Shown one piece after another: positions 40,953-50,569 of a stretch of DNA of 64,000 bases. The DNA is from Leuconostoc mesenteroides subsp. mesenteroides ATCC 8293. GTDB lineage: Bacteria > Bacillota > Bacilli > Lactobacillales > Lactobacillaceae. The notes below the pieces were generated by a model. The model worked only from the letters and a program-made list of their open reading frames with translations, did not search any database and was not told the origin of the DNA. The stretch lies in the NCBI RefSeq assembly GCF_000014445.1, contig NC_008531.1:1867001-1931000 (forward strand). Reading direction: 5' to 3'. Both the position numbers and the translations under genes were made by a program. The first letter of the stretch is position 1. Every line of letters begins with the position of its first letter.

Positions 40953-42717
40953 CATCATCCCCCTTTCCCTCTAAGTTTTGTTGAAACGTTGTTGCTAATT
41001 GTTGTTGCTCATACATTTGGGCATACCATCCTTGTTGCGCAATCAGTTCTTCATGTCGACCACGTTCAGCAATTTCACCGTGGTCAAAGACTACAATTTC
41101 ATTAGCATTCATCACGGAACTAATTCTGTGAGCAACAATAACCGTTGTTTTCTCTTGCCGGGTAGTTTTTAAAGTATGCAATATTTGTTTTTCCGTCCGT
41201 GCGTCGACGGCCGACAAAGCATCATCTAAAATTAAAATTTCTGGATCGATAATTAAGGCACGAGCTATAGCCAATCGCTGCTTCTGACCGCCCGATAAAC
41301 TTACACCATGTTCGCCAACTTGTGTATCGTATCCCTCCGGAAAGTTCAGGATATCTTCATGTAAGGCCGCCATTTTAGCAGCATTTTCCACTTCCTCTTG
41401 TGATTTATTGACATCAGCAAACCGGATATTATCTCTTACTGTTGTTGAAAACAAAAAATTTTCCTGCGCAACATAGCCAATCGCTCTGTGATACGCACTT
41501 AATTTATAATCTTTAATGTTTTTACCAGCAAAACTAATTTGACCAGTATAACCATCAAACTGGCGCAGCAACAGCTTGATTAAGGTTGTTTTACCAGCAC
41601 CAACACGCCCAACAATACCGACAGTTTCGCCAGCACGAATATTCAATGAAATATCTTTCAAAACTTCCGATTGATCATCTGGATATTTAAACTGATCAAT
41701 CCGAATAGCAACATCACCATGTGATATGCTATCATATCCCTGCTCATCTTCAACAATTGATGATTTTTCAGATAAAATTTCTTGGACACGCATATATGAA
41801 GCATTACCACGTTCCAATACGTTAAACAACTGCCCTAAACCAAACATCGGCCATACAAGTAACCCTAAATAAGTTGAAAATGAGACAAGCTGCCCGATTG
41901 AAATTGAATCATTCAATACCAACGACCCACCATAAGTAATCATCACAACATAACTAATTGTCATCACCAGCGTAGCCATTGGTCCAAACAAGGAGTCAAT
42001 GGCGGCTACCTTTTTATTGATCTGAATCGTCTTTTGTATTTCCTCATCAAAAGCATCAACATCTTGTTTTTCTTGCCCCAATGTTTTAATAGCTTTAATT
42101 CCAGCTATCGATTCTTGAGACTTGTTTGATAATCGTGAAAAGGCTTCTTGAGATGATGTGAATGCACGTCGCATTTTAGGTGATAAATACCAAACACCGG
42201 CCGCCAATAATGGTAAAGGTAAAACACCAATCAACGTCAAACGCCAATCAACCACAAGGGTCATTGAAATAACCGTAAAAATAATAATAACAATCGAATC
42301 AACTAGCATCAGTACGCCACCAGATGCCACTCTCTGCACTGCTGACAAATCGTTCGTCGCATGTGCCATTAAATCTCCCGTACGTCGACGCTGATAAAAT
42401 GTAGTATCCATTTTCAAATAGTGATCAAACAATTGTTGCCGCAATGTTTTTTCTAATAGTGCCGAACCTTGGAAAATATGTGTAATCCACGTATAACGAA
42501 ATATGTACATCAACACAGAAAAAAGCAAAATACCACCAGCATAGAAAAATAGCTGATGCATCGTCATTTGTCGGGATACTATCACATCAGTGAAACGACC
42601 GATTAACGCTGGGGACACCATTTGTGATACTTCTGTCAGAAACAAAAAAGTGAGCCCCAACATATATAGTCGTTTGTGCTCTTTAAAGAACCACATTAAT
42701 TTGCCAAAAATAGTCAT
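40936..42717 (-). CDS. Heterodimeric ABC exporter subunit, degenerate-site half
   Basis: The 593-residue half-transporter has six helices, Walker A GRVGAGKTTLI, a canonical signature LSGGQKQRLAIARAL, and Walker B ILILDDALSAVD, in which the catalytic glutamate is aspartate. This is the LmrC/YheI-type subunit that forms the inactive ATP site of an asymmetric exporter. GGGAG lies before ATG 42717, which is preferred over 42747. Substrates of the family include drugs and lipids. Confidence 0.88.
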   Translation of the reverse strand: MTIFGKLMWFFKEHKRLYMLGLTFLFLTEVSQMVSPALIGRFTDVIVSRQMTMHQLFFYAGGILLFSVLMYIFRYTWITHIFQGSALLEKTLRQQLFDHYLKMDTTFYQRRRTGDLMAHATNDLSAVQRVASGGVLMLVDSIVIIIFTVISMTLVVDWRLTLIGVLPLPLLAAGVWYLSPKMRRAFTSSQEAFSRLSNKSQESIAGIKAIKTLGQEKQDVDAFDEEIQKTIQINKKVAAIDSLFGPMATLVMTISYVVMITYGGSLVLNDSISIGQLVSFSTYLGLLVWPMFGLGQLFNVLERGNASYMRVQEILSEKSSIVEDEQGYDSISHGDVAIRIDQFKYPDDQSEVLKDISLNIRAGETVGIVGRVGAGKTTLIKLLLRQFDGYTGQISFAGKNIKDYKLSAYHRAIGYVAQENFLFSTTVRDNIRFADVNKSQEEVENAAKMAALHEDILNFPEGYDTQVGEHGVSLSGGQKQRLAIARALIIDPEILILDDALSAVDARTEKQILHTLKTTRQEKTTVIVAHRISSVMNANEIVVFDHGEIAERGRHEELIAQQGWYAQMYEQQQLATTFQQNLEGKGDDDDRKK

Positions 42718-42805
42718 AAGATTCTCCCAGACTGTATAAATCTCCATAATTCATTAAATCTATCTAAATAATATACCATATTTAAAAAGATTTTTTATAT
42801 TTTAT

Positions 42806-43813
42806 TCATATAAAATTAATTAAAATTACCATCGCACTGCTAACAAACCACACAGTACCATATATAATGTGCTGTTTTGGATTTAAGTTCATCACGCCAG
42901 CAAATTCTCTCAAAAACGCTATACCACGGTACGGAAACTGCGTGTACCCTCCTCGGCCTTGCGCATTAACTCCTTGTTTTTTCGCGAGTAAAACACCACG
43001 AAAAACATGATACTCGCTTGTATAAAATGTGAATGAACTGTTAGTTAATTTAGCACTATTCCTCAAATTTTCATATGTATTTCTAGAATGTTCTTCCAAT
43101 ATTGTCTTTTCACAGGGAACATTTAGTCTTTTTACAGCAAAGTCTCTCATAGCTTCTGCCTCAGAAACTAATTCATCTTTCCCTTGACCACCCGAAAAAA
43201 TGATAGTTGGGTACTCTGACATTTTGGTTGCATCTTTAACAGCTGCCTGAATACGATTACCAACAATTCGACCAACATATTGTCCATCAACTAACCCACC
43301 GCCTAAGACAACAATCGGACCATGGATTGGTCGTTTAACGACCAATCCATACAAGATACTACTGCTAATAAACTGTAAAAATTGCCAAAGAACGTACAGT
43401 GACAACCATGGGATAACAACGAGAATGGGTTTTAAAGATATTGAAAACCCATCATTCAGAAGCCAAATGCCAATATCAGCAATAGCATACACAAGCAACA
43501 CTAGTGGGAAAACTAACTGATGCAGGCTATGTTGCCATTTACGCCAACTTTGAAAACTGTGATAGGCCAGTGTAATCACCAAAAACAGACCCGCAATATT
43601 CCCCCATTTAACGAACAGCTTAGCTTCATTAATTATATGAACAACTGATATACTTGGAAACTGAATCACCTGCAGACTAATAAATAAAAAAATCACAATA
43701 ATCAATACATAAAATCCCAGTCGTAAACTTGCTGGGTTGATCCTGATTTGATGCCAAAGTAGCCAAGAAAAAATACTTATAGCTAAAGTTAAAATTGTTA
43801 GAATTGCTATCAT
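42806..43813 (-). CDS. YdcF/SanA-like DUF218 membrane protein
   Basis: About five hydrophobic helices make up the first 150 residues. A DUF218 domain follows: IVVLGGGLVDGQYVGRIVGN, IIFSGGQGKDELVSEAEAM, LEEHSRNTYENLRNSAKL and FTFYTSEYHVFRG. The family is linked to envelope barrier functions, with no defined reaction. ATG 43813 is used; a GTG at 43855 would add 14 residues, but TACAAT 12 bases before the ATG looks like a -10 box, so the mRNA may be nearly leaderless. Monocistronic. Confidence 0.8.
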   Translation of the reverse strand: MIAILTILTLAISIFSWLLWHQIRINPASLRLGFYVLIIVIFLFISLQVIQFPSISVVHIINEAKLFVKWGNIAGLFLVITLAYHSFQSWRKWQHSLHQLVFPLVLLVYAIADIGIWLLNDGFSISLKPILVVIPWLSLYVLWQFLQFISSSILYGLVVKRPIHGPIVVLGGGLVDGQYVGRIVGNRIQAAVKDATKMSEYPTIIFSGGQGKDELVSEAEAMRDFAVKRLNVPCEKTILEEHSRNTYENLRNSAKLTNSSFTFYTSEYHVFRGVLLAKKQGVNAQGRGGYTQFPYRGIAFLREFAGVMNLNPKQHIIYGTVWFVSSAMVILINFI

Positions 43814-43870
43814 AAAGCTATTGTAACACGTTGCTTTTACACACAGTTGTGCCACCGCTTTTTGAGATAT

Positions 43871-43892
43871 AAAAAGAGCGCTGAACGCTCTT
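43871..43892 (-). terminator. alr-asd terminator
   Basis: AAGAGCG and CGCTCTT around CTGAA, with an A run on the left (T run on minus), 9 bp after the asd stop. Confidence 0.8.
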
Positions 43893-43900
43893 AAAAAAAT

Positions 43901-44995
43901 TTATGCTGTGACAAACTTATTTGCTGCGTCTTCTGGGACTCTGACCAAGTCTAAGTCAACAAGACGTTCTGCAATTTGCACTGTATTCCAAGCAGCACCT
44001 TTAAGCAGGTTATCTGAGACAACCCACATATGGAAACTATCATCATTTTCCAAATCGGGACGCACACGGCCGACGAATGTTTCGCGTTTTCCTTCGGCAT
44101 TAATTGGCTGTGGGTACAACTGTTCCTTTGGATTGTCTTCCAAAACAACTCCTGGGGCTTCACTCAGAATCGCTTGAATATCAGCGGCTGTCGCTCCTGA
44201 TCCGGCATCCGTTTCAAAATAAACAGTCTCGCCATGACCAATAGGAACAGGTACCCGGACCGCTGTTGCTGTCACTTTAACTGCTTTAGAATTTTTATCA
44301 CCGAACATAATTTTTTTAGTCTCATGAATCATCTTCCATTCTTCATGAGTGTAACCGTCTTCTTCAAAAACATCTATTTGTGGCAGTAAATTATAAGCTA
44401 GGGGATAATGATGCTTAGCACTTTTAACCGGCAAAATCTCAGCATGCATTTCTTTACCAGCATTGTGGGCATCAGTTTCTGAAACTAGCTCTTGCCATGC
44501 AGATTGTCCCGCACCAGAAGCAGCTTGATAAGTTGACACGATAACACGTGTCAAACCATATTTAGCTTTAATGGGCGCTAGAGCAACAACCATTTGAATC
44601 GTTGAACAGTTAGGGTTGGCAATAATTCCTTGGTGTTGTTTCAAATCTGCTTCATTAACTTCAGGAACAATTAACGGGACATCATCATTCATTCGCCATT
44701 GGCTTGAATTATCAACAACCACAGCGCCGCGTTTCACAGCTTCGGGTGCAAATCGTGCTGAAACTGAACCACCACCGCTAGCCAAAACTAAATCAACCCC
44801 ATCAAAACTTTCTGGAGTTGCTTCCTCAACAACCACGTCTGTACCTTTAAATTGAAGTGTCTTACCTGCTGAACGTGACGAAGCAAGCAATTTTATATTC
44901 TTCACGGGAATCGTTGATTGCTCTAATTGTTCAATAAGTCGTGTGCCCACAGCACCTGTTGCGCCAAGAATGGCAACACTATATTCTCTAGTCAT
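43901..44995 (-). CDS. asd: Aspartate-semialdehyde dehydrogenase
   Basis: The 364-residue enzyme reduces aspartyl phosphate to the semialdehyde, the branch point to lysine, diaminopimelate, threonine and methionine. NADP-binding [15 protein letters not shown] is at the N-terminus; the catalytic cysteine is Cys130 in ANPNCST, and the histidine is in PIGHGETV. It follows alr by 9 bp with TAGGAGAAGATA as ribosome binding site. The lysine riboswitch upstream of alr should control both. Confidence 0.95.
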   Translation of the reverse strand: MTREYSVAILGATGAVGTRLIEQLEQSTIPVKNIKLLASSRSAGKTLQFKGTDVVVEEATPESFDGVDLVLASGGGSVSARFAPEAVKRGAVVVDNSSQWRMNDDVPLIVPEVNEADLKQHQGIIANPNCSTIQMVVALAPIKAKYGLTRVIVSTYQAASGAGQSAWQELVSETDAHNAGKEMHAEILPVKSAKHHYPLAYNLLPQIDVFEEDGYTHEEWKMIHETKKIMFGDKNSKAVKVTATAVRVPVPIGHGETVYFETDAGSGATAADIQAILSEAPGVVLEDNPKEQLYPQPINAEGKRETFVGRVRPDLENDDSFHMWVVSDNLLKGAAWNTVQIAERLVDLDLVRVPEDAANKFVTA

Positions 44996-45004
44996 TATCT
45001 TCTC

Positions 45005-46117
45005 CTAATCTACTAAAATACGATGTATTCTATCTTGTAGTCCTGTTGTGATTTCCCAGGGCGCCAAACCTGCAAACTGTGCAACGTCCTCGATTGTATT
45101 CTCTAAGTCTCCATCTTGACCAATAAAGGTTACCGTTGTACCTTCTGGATATTCACGAGGCAAACGTATCATTAACTGATCCATTGCTACTTGCCCTACA
45201 ATAGGGGCGTATTGACCGTCAATAATAACCTTAAACCCCATTAATTTGCGTAGCCAACCATCCCCATAACCAATAGGAACAGTGCCTATCCACTCGTTTT
45301 GAGTTGTCGTATATTTGTGTGAATAACTAATACCTTCACCAGCAGGTAAGCGTTTAACAAAATTCACCTCGCTCCGAAGGGCCATGACGGGTTTCAGGTT
45401 ACGTCCATCTGCTAGTTCACCACGAGAGGGCTCAATCCCATAAAGCACCGTTCCTACGCGGACAACCTCATGGGGAACCTCTTCTGCGTGATACATTGCA
45501 GCACCCGAATTAGCAACATGATAATACTTTGGTTTTGGCAAGTCATCCGTCAATTGATGCCAACGTGTTAATTGCTTTTGGAAGTACCTGGTATCTGATG
45601 AATCAGATTCGGCAAAGTGCGTCGATAGTCCAACATATTCAAACTTATCAGCATGATCCAAAACAAACTGTATCGCTTTCGATAAAGTTTCACGATCTCT
45701 AAACCCAATTCTACCCATGCCAGTATCGATACCTAGTGTAACAGGTAATCGCTGTTCACCAGTTAACTGATGTTCTGCTTTCTCCAGCCAGTCCAATGAA
45801 ACAACAGTTGCCATGATATGCTGGACAGCCATTAGTTCAACATACTTTACCTGTGAAATACCTAAAATTAAAATTGGTGCGGTTATGCGCTCATGCCGCA
45901 GTGCAATAGCTTCATCAAGAACAGCTACACCTAAGCCATAAATACCTCCTGCCACAGCAGCTTGAGCCATAGGAATCAAACCAAATCCATAGGCATTTGA
46001 CTTAACGGTCAAAAAGACTTTGTCTGCACCTGATACATTTTTAACGGTCGTTATATTATGTTCAACAGCGCTCTTGGAAACTTCAAGACGTGTTGGACGT
46101 GTTATTGCCTCTACCAT
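45005..46117 (-). CDS. alr: Alanine racemase
   Basis: The 370-residue enzyme makes D-alanine for peptidoglycan. PLP lysine is Lys39 in LTVKSNAYGFG (the more common form is VKANAYGHG), and the second catalytic tyrosine is in YSHKY. It is the first gene of alr-asd. The strong GGAGG site is 36 bases before the ATG, separated by a hairpin, and an in-frame TAA lies 6 bases upstream, so this ATG is the only possible start with the full domain. Confidence 0.94.
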   Translation of the reverse strand: MVEAITRPTRLEVSKSAVEHNITTVKNVSGADKVFLTVKSNAYGFGLIPMAQAAVAGGIYGLGVAVLDEAIALRHERITAPILILGISQVKYVELMAVQHIMATVVSLDWLEKAEHQLTGEQRLPVTLGIDTGMGRIGFRDRETLSKAIQFVLDHADKFEYVGLSTHFAESDSSDTRYFQKQLTRWHQLTDDLPKPKYYHVANSGAAMYHAEEVPHEVVRVGTVLYGIEPSRGELADGRNLKPVMALRSEVNFVKRLPAGEGISYSHKYTTTQNEWIGTVPIGYGDGWLRKLMGFKVIIDGQYAPIVGQVAMDQLMIRLPREYPEGTTVTFIGQDGDLENTIEDVAQFAGLAPWEITTGLQDRIHRILVD

Positions 46118-46126
46118 ATGTTAGCC

Positions 46127-46157
46127 CATTCACAGATATCTATGAATGCATACCTCC
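46127..46157 (-). promoter_or_regulatory. Ribosome binding site and structured spacer before alr
   Basis: GGAGG on the minus strand (46153-46157) is separated from the alr ATG by 35 bases that contain CATTCA/TGAATG (46127-46148), a 6-bp stem with a 10-base loop. Folding would bring GGAGG to about 13 bases from the ATG. Confidence 0.45.
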
Positions 46158-46163
46158 TCTATT

Positions 46164-46377
46164 AAAAAATCCACAGCGCACAAGTAGCAGCCATGGATCC
46201 CAATTAATTGCAATCTATAACATAGCACCCCGCTTACGCGACAGTCCAACGATTTTTCACCGATTGGCCCAGCTACTTGGTGTCACAGCACCAATGCTTC
46301 GGCTACATCCCCTTTAACCTGTTTCATTGTGCCTGTAAGCACTCCGCAAGCGACTAATGTCAGCAGCAACCTCTATG
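46164..46377 (-). promoter_or_regulatory. Lysine riboswitch (L box) with terminator, upstream of alr-asd
   Basis: Reading the minus strand from 46377: CATAGAGGTTGC opens the P1 stem, followed by the GGTTAAAGGGGATGTAGCC block with GCCGAAGC, then GCTGGGCC, GTGAAAAATCG and GGACTGTC, and a closing CTATG at 46221-46225. This order and the CTGGG, GACTGTC pair are the lysine riboswitch pattern. A terminator stem with T run lies at 46164-46198 (ATCCA/TGGAT on minus). Lysine binding should favour termination, lowering alr-asd. Confidence 0.85.
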
Positions 46378-46394
46378 ATTCTTAAATTGTTATT

Positions 46395-46423
46395 ATTGTA
46401 TTCTAATTTTTTTTATTTGTCAA
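46395..46423 (-). promoter_or_regulatory. Promoter of the lysine riboswitch and alr-asd
   Basis: On the minus strand: perfect TTGACA (46418-46423), a 17-base spacer and TACAAT (46395-46400), about 12 bp before the riboswitch start. Confidence 0.8.
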
Positions 46424-46448
46424 ATTCAATATTTTTGCGCTTGTTTGA

Positions 46449-46477
46449 TTGATAACACTGTCAAATCACCGTATAAT
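46449..46477 (+). promoter_or_regulatory. nnrE promoter
   Basis: TTGATA (46449-46454), a 17-base spacer and perfect TATAAT (46472-46477). It is back to back with the alr promoter. Confidence 0.8.
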
Positions 46478-46508
46478 GAATTTAATAACTTATGAAATGA
46501 TGGAAACT

Positions 46509-47174
46509 ATGACGCGACTTGTTACAGCTACAGAAATGCAGCAAATAGATAATTACACGATTGAGACTATTGGTATGCCACAGGATGTATTAATTGAACG
46601 GGCCGCAATGGCAGTGCTTGATGTTATCGGCGCCGGTAGATTCGATTTGAGTCATGTGTTAGTACTAGCTGGTCTTGGTAATAATGGTGCTGACGGCGTA
46701 GCAATCGCTCGTCTCTTGTACGCTCAAGGCGTAAATGTCTCATTACAATTTGTCGGAAACGTTAGCCGTGCGAAAGACAGTGTGAAACGGCAACTGGCAA
46801 TCATTGAAAAGCATGGCTTAGTTCGTTCTGAAAAAAGTGACTTTAATGAGGCAACTTTAATTATTGATGCGATATTTGGAGTTGGATTGAACAACGTTCT
46901 ACCTGAAGGCTTACAAAAAATGATTAAAGCGGCCAACCACATTGATAAACCTGTTATTGCTGTTGATGTTCCTACTGGTATTGATGCAACAACGGGAGAG
47001 GTACGTGGCGCTGCTCTTAAAGCTCATACTACAGTCACTTTCGGCTTCACAAAGGTTGGTTTAACGCAACAGAATGGTTGTTACCTTTCCGGAAATGTTA
47101 TTTTAAAAGATGTCGGGATGCTTATTCCAGATGATTTTGAATTCAGTTTACAGGAGACGCTACCTGTTGCATAG
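46509..47174 (+). CDS. nnrE: NAD(P)HX epimerase (YjeF N-terminal domain)
   Basis: The 221-residue protein repairs hydrated NADH and NADPH by epimerising the R form. The YjeF_N signature is LAGLGNNGADGVAIARLL (usual GNNGGDG, with Ala for the second Gly), and VDVPTGIDATTGEV is the second site. The C-terminal dehydratase domain is absent, so it is the stand-alone epimerase. ATG 46509 is chosen because GGAAACT precedes it; earlier ATG codons lie in or next to the promoter. Confidence 0.9.
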   Translation: MTRLVTATEMQQIDNYTIETIGMPQDVLIERAAMAVLDVIGAGRFDLSHVLVLAGLGNNGADGVAIARLLYAQGVNVSLQFVGNVSRAKDSVKRQLAIIEKHGLVRSEKSDFNEATLIIDAIFGVGLNNVLPEGLQKMIKAANHIDKPVIAVDVPTGIDATTGEVRGAALKAHTTVTFGFTKVGLTQQNGCYLSGNVILKDVGMLIPDDFEFSLQETLPVA

Positions 47175-47195
47175 AATATAATACTTCACAATATA

Positions 47196-47241
47196 AAAAC
47201 AGTTTATTAATGCCAGGTTGGCATTAATAAACTGTTTTTTT
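47196..47241. terminator. Bidirectional terminator between nnrE and the Rrf2 gene
   Basis: AAAAACAGTTTATTAATGCCA and its complement flank GGT, ending in a T run; A run on the left for minus-strand transcripts. Confidence 0.9.
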
Positions 47242-47258
47242 AGTCAATATGTGTCACT

Positions 47259-47711
47259 TCATCGCCAATCAACAATTTCTTCTCCTTCTTTAGCAAACAA
47301 TAACAAATCAGCAATTGATGTACGTTTTAACCGTTTCTTAAAATCTTTTTCTGCTTCATAGACAATAGATAGAACTTCTTTTGTTCCTTCAGCGACAGCA
47401 GTTTTGGCAGGAAACACGCGATCTGCCAATTGGGTAGAATGAATAAAGCTATCTTCTCCTTCAATCGCCTCATAAACATCCAATAACGTAATATCATTGG
47501 TATTACGAGCCAATTTGAAACCACCTTCCTTACTAGCGATCGCTTTTATTAAATTTGCAACAACTAATTTGCGCATTGTTTTTTTTAAGTACGATTCAGA
47601 TACTTCTAAGTGTTCACTTAAAACATGACTTTTAACAGGTAAGCCATCTTTTTGCAAAGCTAACATAACCAAGACAACCAAACTTTGTTCAACTGCACTA
47701 GACATTTTCAT
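47259..47711 (-). CDS. Rrf2-family transcriptional regulator
   Basis: The 150-residue protein has a winged helix at about residues 1-75 (LPVKSHVLSEHLEVSESYLKK, then KEGGFKLAR) and the long dimerisation helix region. There are no cysteines, so it cannot bind an iron-sulfur cluster like IscR or NsrR; it belongs with the cysteine-free Rrf2 group. It is 53 bp downstream of the YhgE/Pip gene, so it may regulate that gene or share its transcript. Confidence 0.85.
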   Translation of the reverse strand: MKMSSAVEQSLVVLVMLALQKDGLPVKSHVLSEHLEVSESYLKKTMRKLVVANLIKAIASKEGGFKLARNTNDITLLDVYEAIEGEDSFIHSTQLADRVFPAKTAVAEGTKEVLSIVYEAEKDFKKRLKRTSIADLLLFAKEGEEIVDWR

Positions 47712-47764
47712 TTATTTTTCCAACTTCATTTCTTTATGTACGCAGTCTGCCGACTGCTTTTAAA

Positions 47765-49930
47765 TTAATGCTTAAAAGTTAACTGATTATGGTTTAATTT
47801 CATTTGGTACACAAACCATGTTAGTACCATTGATATCACTCCTAAGGATAACAATACAGTTAAGTCTGATGCAACACTGCCACCCATAGAAATTGTTTCG
47901 CGGAAGGCATGGACAGAGTAACTCATTGGCATCCATGGATGAATTGCCTCAAAAAAGCTGTTTGACAACTCAATAGGATAAGATCCTGCACTAGCACTCA
48001 GTTGTAATACCATCAAAACCAGCATAATCCCTGACCCTAGTTTACCAATTAGCACATTAAACAAGACAACAAACTGATTGAACCCAAAGGATGCTGCTAA
48101 GGCTACAACAAATGTCATCGCTGGCCGCTGCGCTTCCATGCCATCCACTAAGAAGAGTAAACCAGTCATAATCAGTGCTTGTCCAATAAAAACTGGCGCA
48201 TTAATTAACTGCTTATTAGCCCACCATGTGAAACCATTTTTTGGCTTTTTAGAAACCGTCATGAAATCAAATATGGTCGTAAATGTGATCATACCAACAA
48301 ATAACCCAACAGACATCATATATGGCGCCATTCCAGTTCCGTTGTTAGGAACCTTTGATAAATTAGATGATTTTTGCTTGACTGGCTGTGATAATGCTAC
48401 CACATTTGATTTCTTATTGTGTATAGCTGACAATTTCACAGCACCATCAGCTAATTTATTCGCTAAAGTGGTTGCACCAGTACCTGCCTGCTGTAAGGCC
48501 TCACTAGCTTGATTTTCACCAGTAAGTAACTGTGTCGTGCCATCATTTAATTGCGAAACACTACTATTAAGTGTATCGTTTTTGGCGGCTAACTGTCCAA
48601 GTCCTGTAGTTAATTGAGATGATCCTTGCGCTAGCTGCTGAGCACCTGGTACTGCTTGGTTAGCTATTCCTTGGCTGACAGTAGTTAAGCTGTCATTTAG
48701 TGTTTTAATGGCTGTTTGCGCGCCTTGAGTGGCAATGGATCCTTGTTGACCGAGTTTCTGTAATTCTGGAATTTCTGCCTGCAACGCTTGTAATTGTGGC
48801 AACATAGCTTTTAATGTAGTTAATTGATTTTGAATTGTAGTGGCTGCTGTTGCACTTGATTGCACATTTTCAGCCAAATCACTTAATGCTGCTTGATATT
48901 TAGCAGCAACAGTAGGATTTTCTTGTAAAAATTTTTGGAAATCAGCATCTTGAGCTAATGCTTTGAAAGCAGCTGCGTCTTTCCCAGCGCCAGTTAATCC
49001 AGCTGACAGCTTTTCGGACGCTTCGTTAAGCTTTGTTGAATCAACAGTTACCGTTGGTGATTCAACCTTACTTAGTTTTTGCAAGCCCTGTGTCAGTTGC
49101 GTCAAGCCTGTATCAAGCTGCTTTAAATCAGCCGCCTTAGCACTTTGCTTTGTATTAATCTCGTCAGAAACCTTTTGGAGCTGTGTGGCAAGTTGTTGAG
49201 CACCTGAAGTTAACTGCTGAGCACCAGTATTAGCGGACGACACGCCATTTGTATACTGTGACAAGCCCGTTGCCAACTGTGAAGTACCAGTTTGGAGCTG
49301 TGTTGTACCATCTTGCAATTTTTTAGTACCATCTTGTAATTGTGATAAACCACTCCCAAGTTGTGTAGCACCTTTAGATCCCGATTGAAAACCTTTTTTT
49401 GAGGAGGCTGTTGCATTTAAAATTGTTTTATTATAAACACCTTGCAGTGATTTTGAGACATTTGCCTGTACTTTATCAGCCGCGGAAGCCGTTAATTTTT
49501 CAGCAATGAATCCTTGCCCTGTATTATGCGCAATTTTAATCTCAGGCTTGACTGGCTTAGCATCCAACAGCGTACCTGAATTCTTAGTAAAGGACTTCGG
49601 TATCGTGATGGTCATGTAATACTTTCCAGATGCAAGTCCTTTTTTAGCTTTTTCAGCCGAAGTCTTAGTTAATTTTAATTGCTTGCTGTCAAGCAATTTT
49701 TTAGTTAAATCATCGCCTATATTCTGTGACTTTCCATTAATCTTTGCGGTCTTATCTTGATTAACAATCGCAACTGGAAGATGGTCCACTCTACCATAAG
49801 TATCCCAAAGTGACGACAAAAAAATGACTGCGTATAAACTCGGAATGAGTGTAATACCAACCAATAATAATGGTAACCCCCTGATTTTTCGAACACGGTT
49901 CCATTCTGAATTCTCAAAAAACTTCCTCAT
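47765..49930 (-). CDS. YhgE/Pip-family membrane protein
   Basis: The 721-residue protein has an N-terminal helix, then PVAIVNQDKTAKINGK (the YhgE/Pip N domain). A long extracellular region follows, rich in heptads such as LQDGTTQLQTGTSQLATGLSQ and TSGAQQLATQL, which look like coiled coil. Five C-terminal helices start near YMMSVGLFVGMITF. Lactococcal Pip is a phage receptor; Bacillus and Streptococcus homologues act with type VII-like or membrane stress functions. ATG 49930 is preferred to a GTG at 49939. Precise role unknown. Confidence 0.85.
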   Translation of the reverse strand: MRKFFENSEWNRVRKIRGLPLLLVGITLIPSLYAVIFLSSLWDTYGRVDHLPVAIVNQDKTAKINGKSQNIGDDLTKKLLDSKQLKLTKTSAEKAKKGLASGKYYMTITIPKSFTKNSGTLLDAKPVKPEIKIAHNTGQGFIAEKLTASAADKVQANVSKSLQGVYNKTILNATASSKKGFQSGSKGATQLGSGLSQLQDGTKKLQDGTTQLQTGTSQLATGLSQYTNGVSSANTGAQQLTSGAQQLATQLQKVSDEINTKQSAKAADLKQLDTGLTQLTQGLQKLSKVESPTVTVDSTKLNEASEKLSAGLTGAGKDAAAFKALAQDADFQKFLQENPTVAAKYQAALSDLAENVQSSATAATTIQNQLTTLKAMLPQLQALQAEIPELQKLGQQGSIATQGAQTAIKTLNDSLTTVSQGIANQAVPGAQQLAQGSSQLTTGLGQLAAKNDTLNSSVSQLNDGTTQLLTGENQASEALQQAGTGATTLANKLADGAVKLSAIHNKKSNVVALSQPVKQKSSNLSKVPNNGTGMAPYMMSVGLFVGMITFTTIFDFMTVSKKPKNGFTWWANKQLINAPVFIGQALIMTGLLFLVDGMEAQRPAMTFVVALAASFGFNQFVVLFNVLIGKLGSGIMLVLMVLQLSASAGSYPIELSNSFFEAIHPWMPMSYSVHAFRETISMGGSVASDLTVLLSLGVISMVLTWFVYQMKLNHNQLTFKH

Positions 49931-50023
49931 ACTTCGCACTCTTTCGTGTATATTTTTTATCTATGGATATATTATAGACACGGAAAGATGAAAATGCAAC
50001 AATAGTTTTCATTTTTTTACATG

Positions 50024-50503
50024 TTACTTATGATACGGTGATCCTTGTTGAATCATAAAAGCACGATAAATTTGCTCAATCAGTACAAGGCGCATTAATT
50101 GATGTGGCAAGGTCAGCAACCCAAAGCTCATCTTTAGGTTCGCCCTTTGCTTGATTGCCTTAGATAATCCAAGAGAACCACCAATAATAAAAGTAATGTC
50201 CGAATAGCCATTAACCGCAATGGCTTCAAGTTTTTGAGAAAATTCCTCGGAAGGAAACTGTTTCCCTTCTATTGCTAGCACAATAACATAATCACGCGAA
50301 CCAATTTTCGCTTGAATTCGCTCCCCTTCTCTAGCCATAATTTGATTATTCTGTGCTTCACTAGCATTTTCCGGCGTCTTTTCATCAATCAACTCAACTA
50401 CTTGAACTTTACAAAAGCGAGATAATCGTTTTGTATACTCCGCAATGCCTTCTGTTAAATACTTTTCCTTTAGTTTACCGACCGTGATTAATTTAATATT
50501 CAT
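50024..50503 (-). CDS. rlmH: 23S rRNA pseudouridine-1915 N3-methyltransferase RlmH
   Basis: The 159-residue SPOUT methyltransferase begins [16 protein letters not shown] and has the SAM-binding knot [10 protein letters not shown] with [21 protein letters not shown], all typical of RlmH. It acts on the 70S ribosome at helix 69. In many Firmicutes it lies close to the wal operon and htrA, as here. GAGTAGG precedes the ATG. Confidence 0.96.
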   Translation of the reverse strand: MNIKLITVGKLKEKYLTEGIAEYTKRLSRFCKVQVVELIDEKTPENASEAQNNQIMAREGERIQAKIGSRDYVIVLAIEGKQFPSEEFSQKLEAIAVNGYSDITFIIGGSLGLSKAIKQRANLKMSFGLLTLPHQLMRLVLIEQIYRAFMIQQGSPYHK

Positions 50504-50569
50504 TTCAAACCTACTCTTTACAATTTCTTAATATTTTTGGTTGATTACCTATATTCATTATATCCGATG

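Noticed and set aside
49210..49416. Tandem repeat as a possible mobile or CRISPR-like array
   Set aside because: The repeated bases encode the heptad repeats (LQDGT, LQTGT) of the YhgE/Pip coiled-coil region. No regular spacers.
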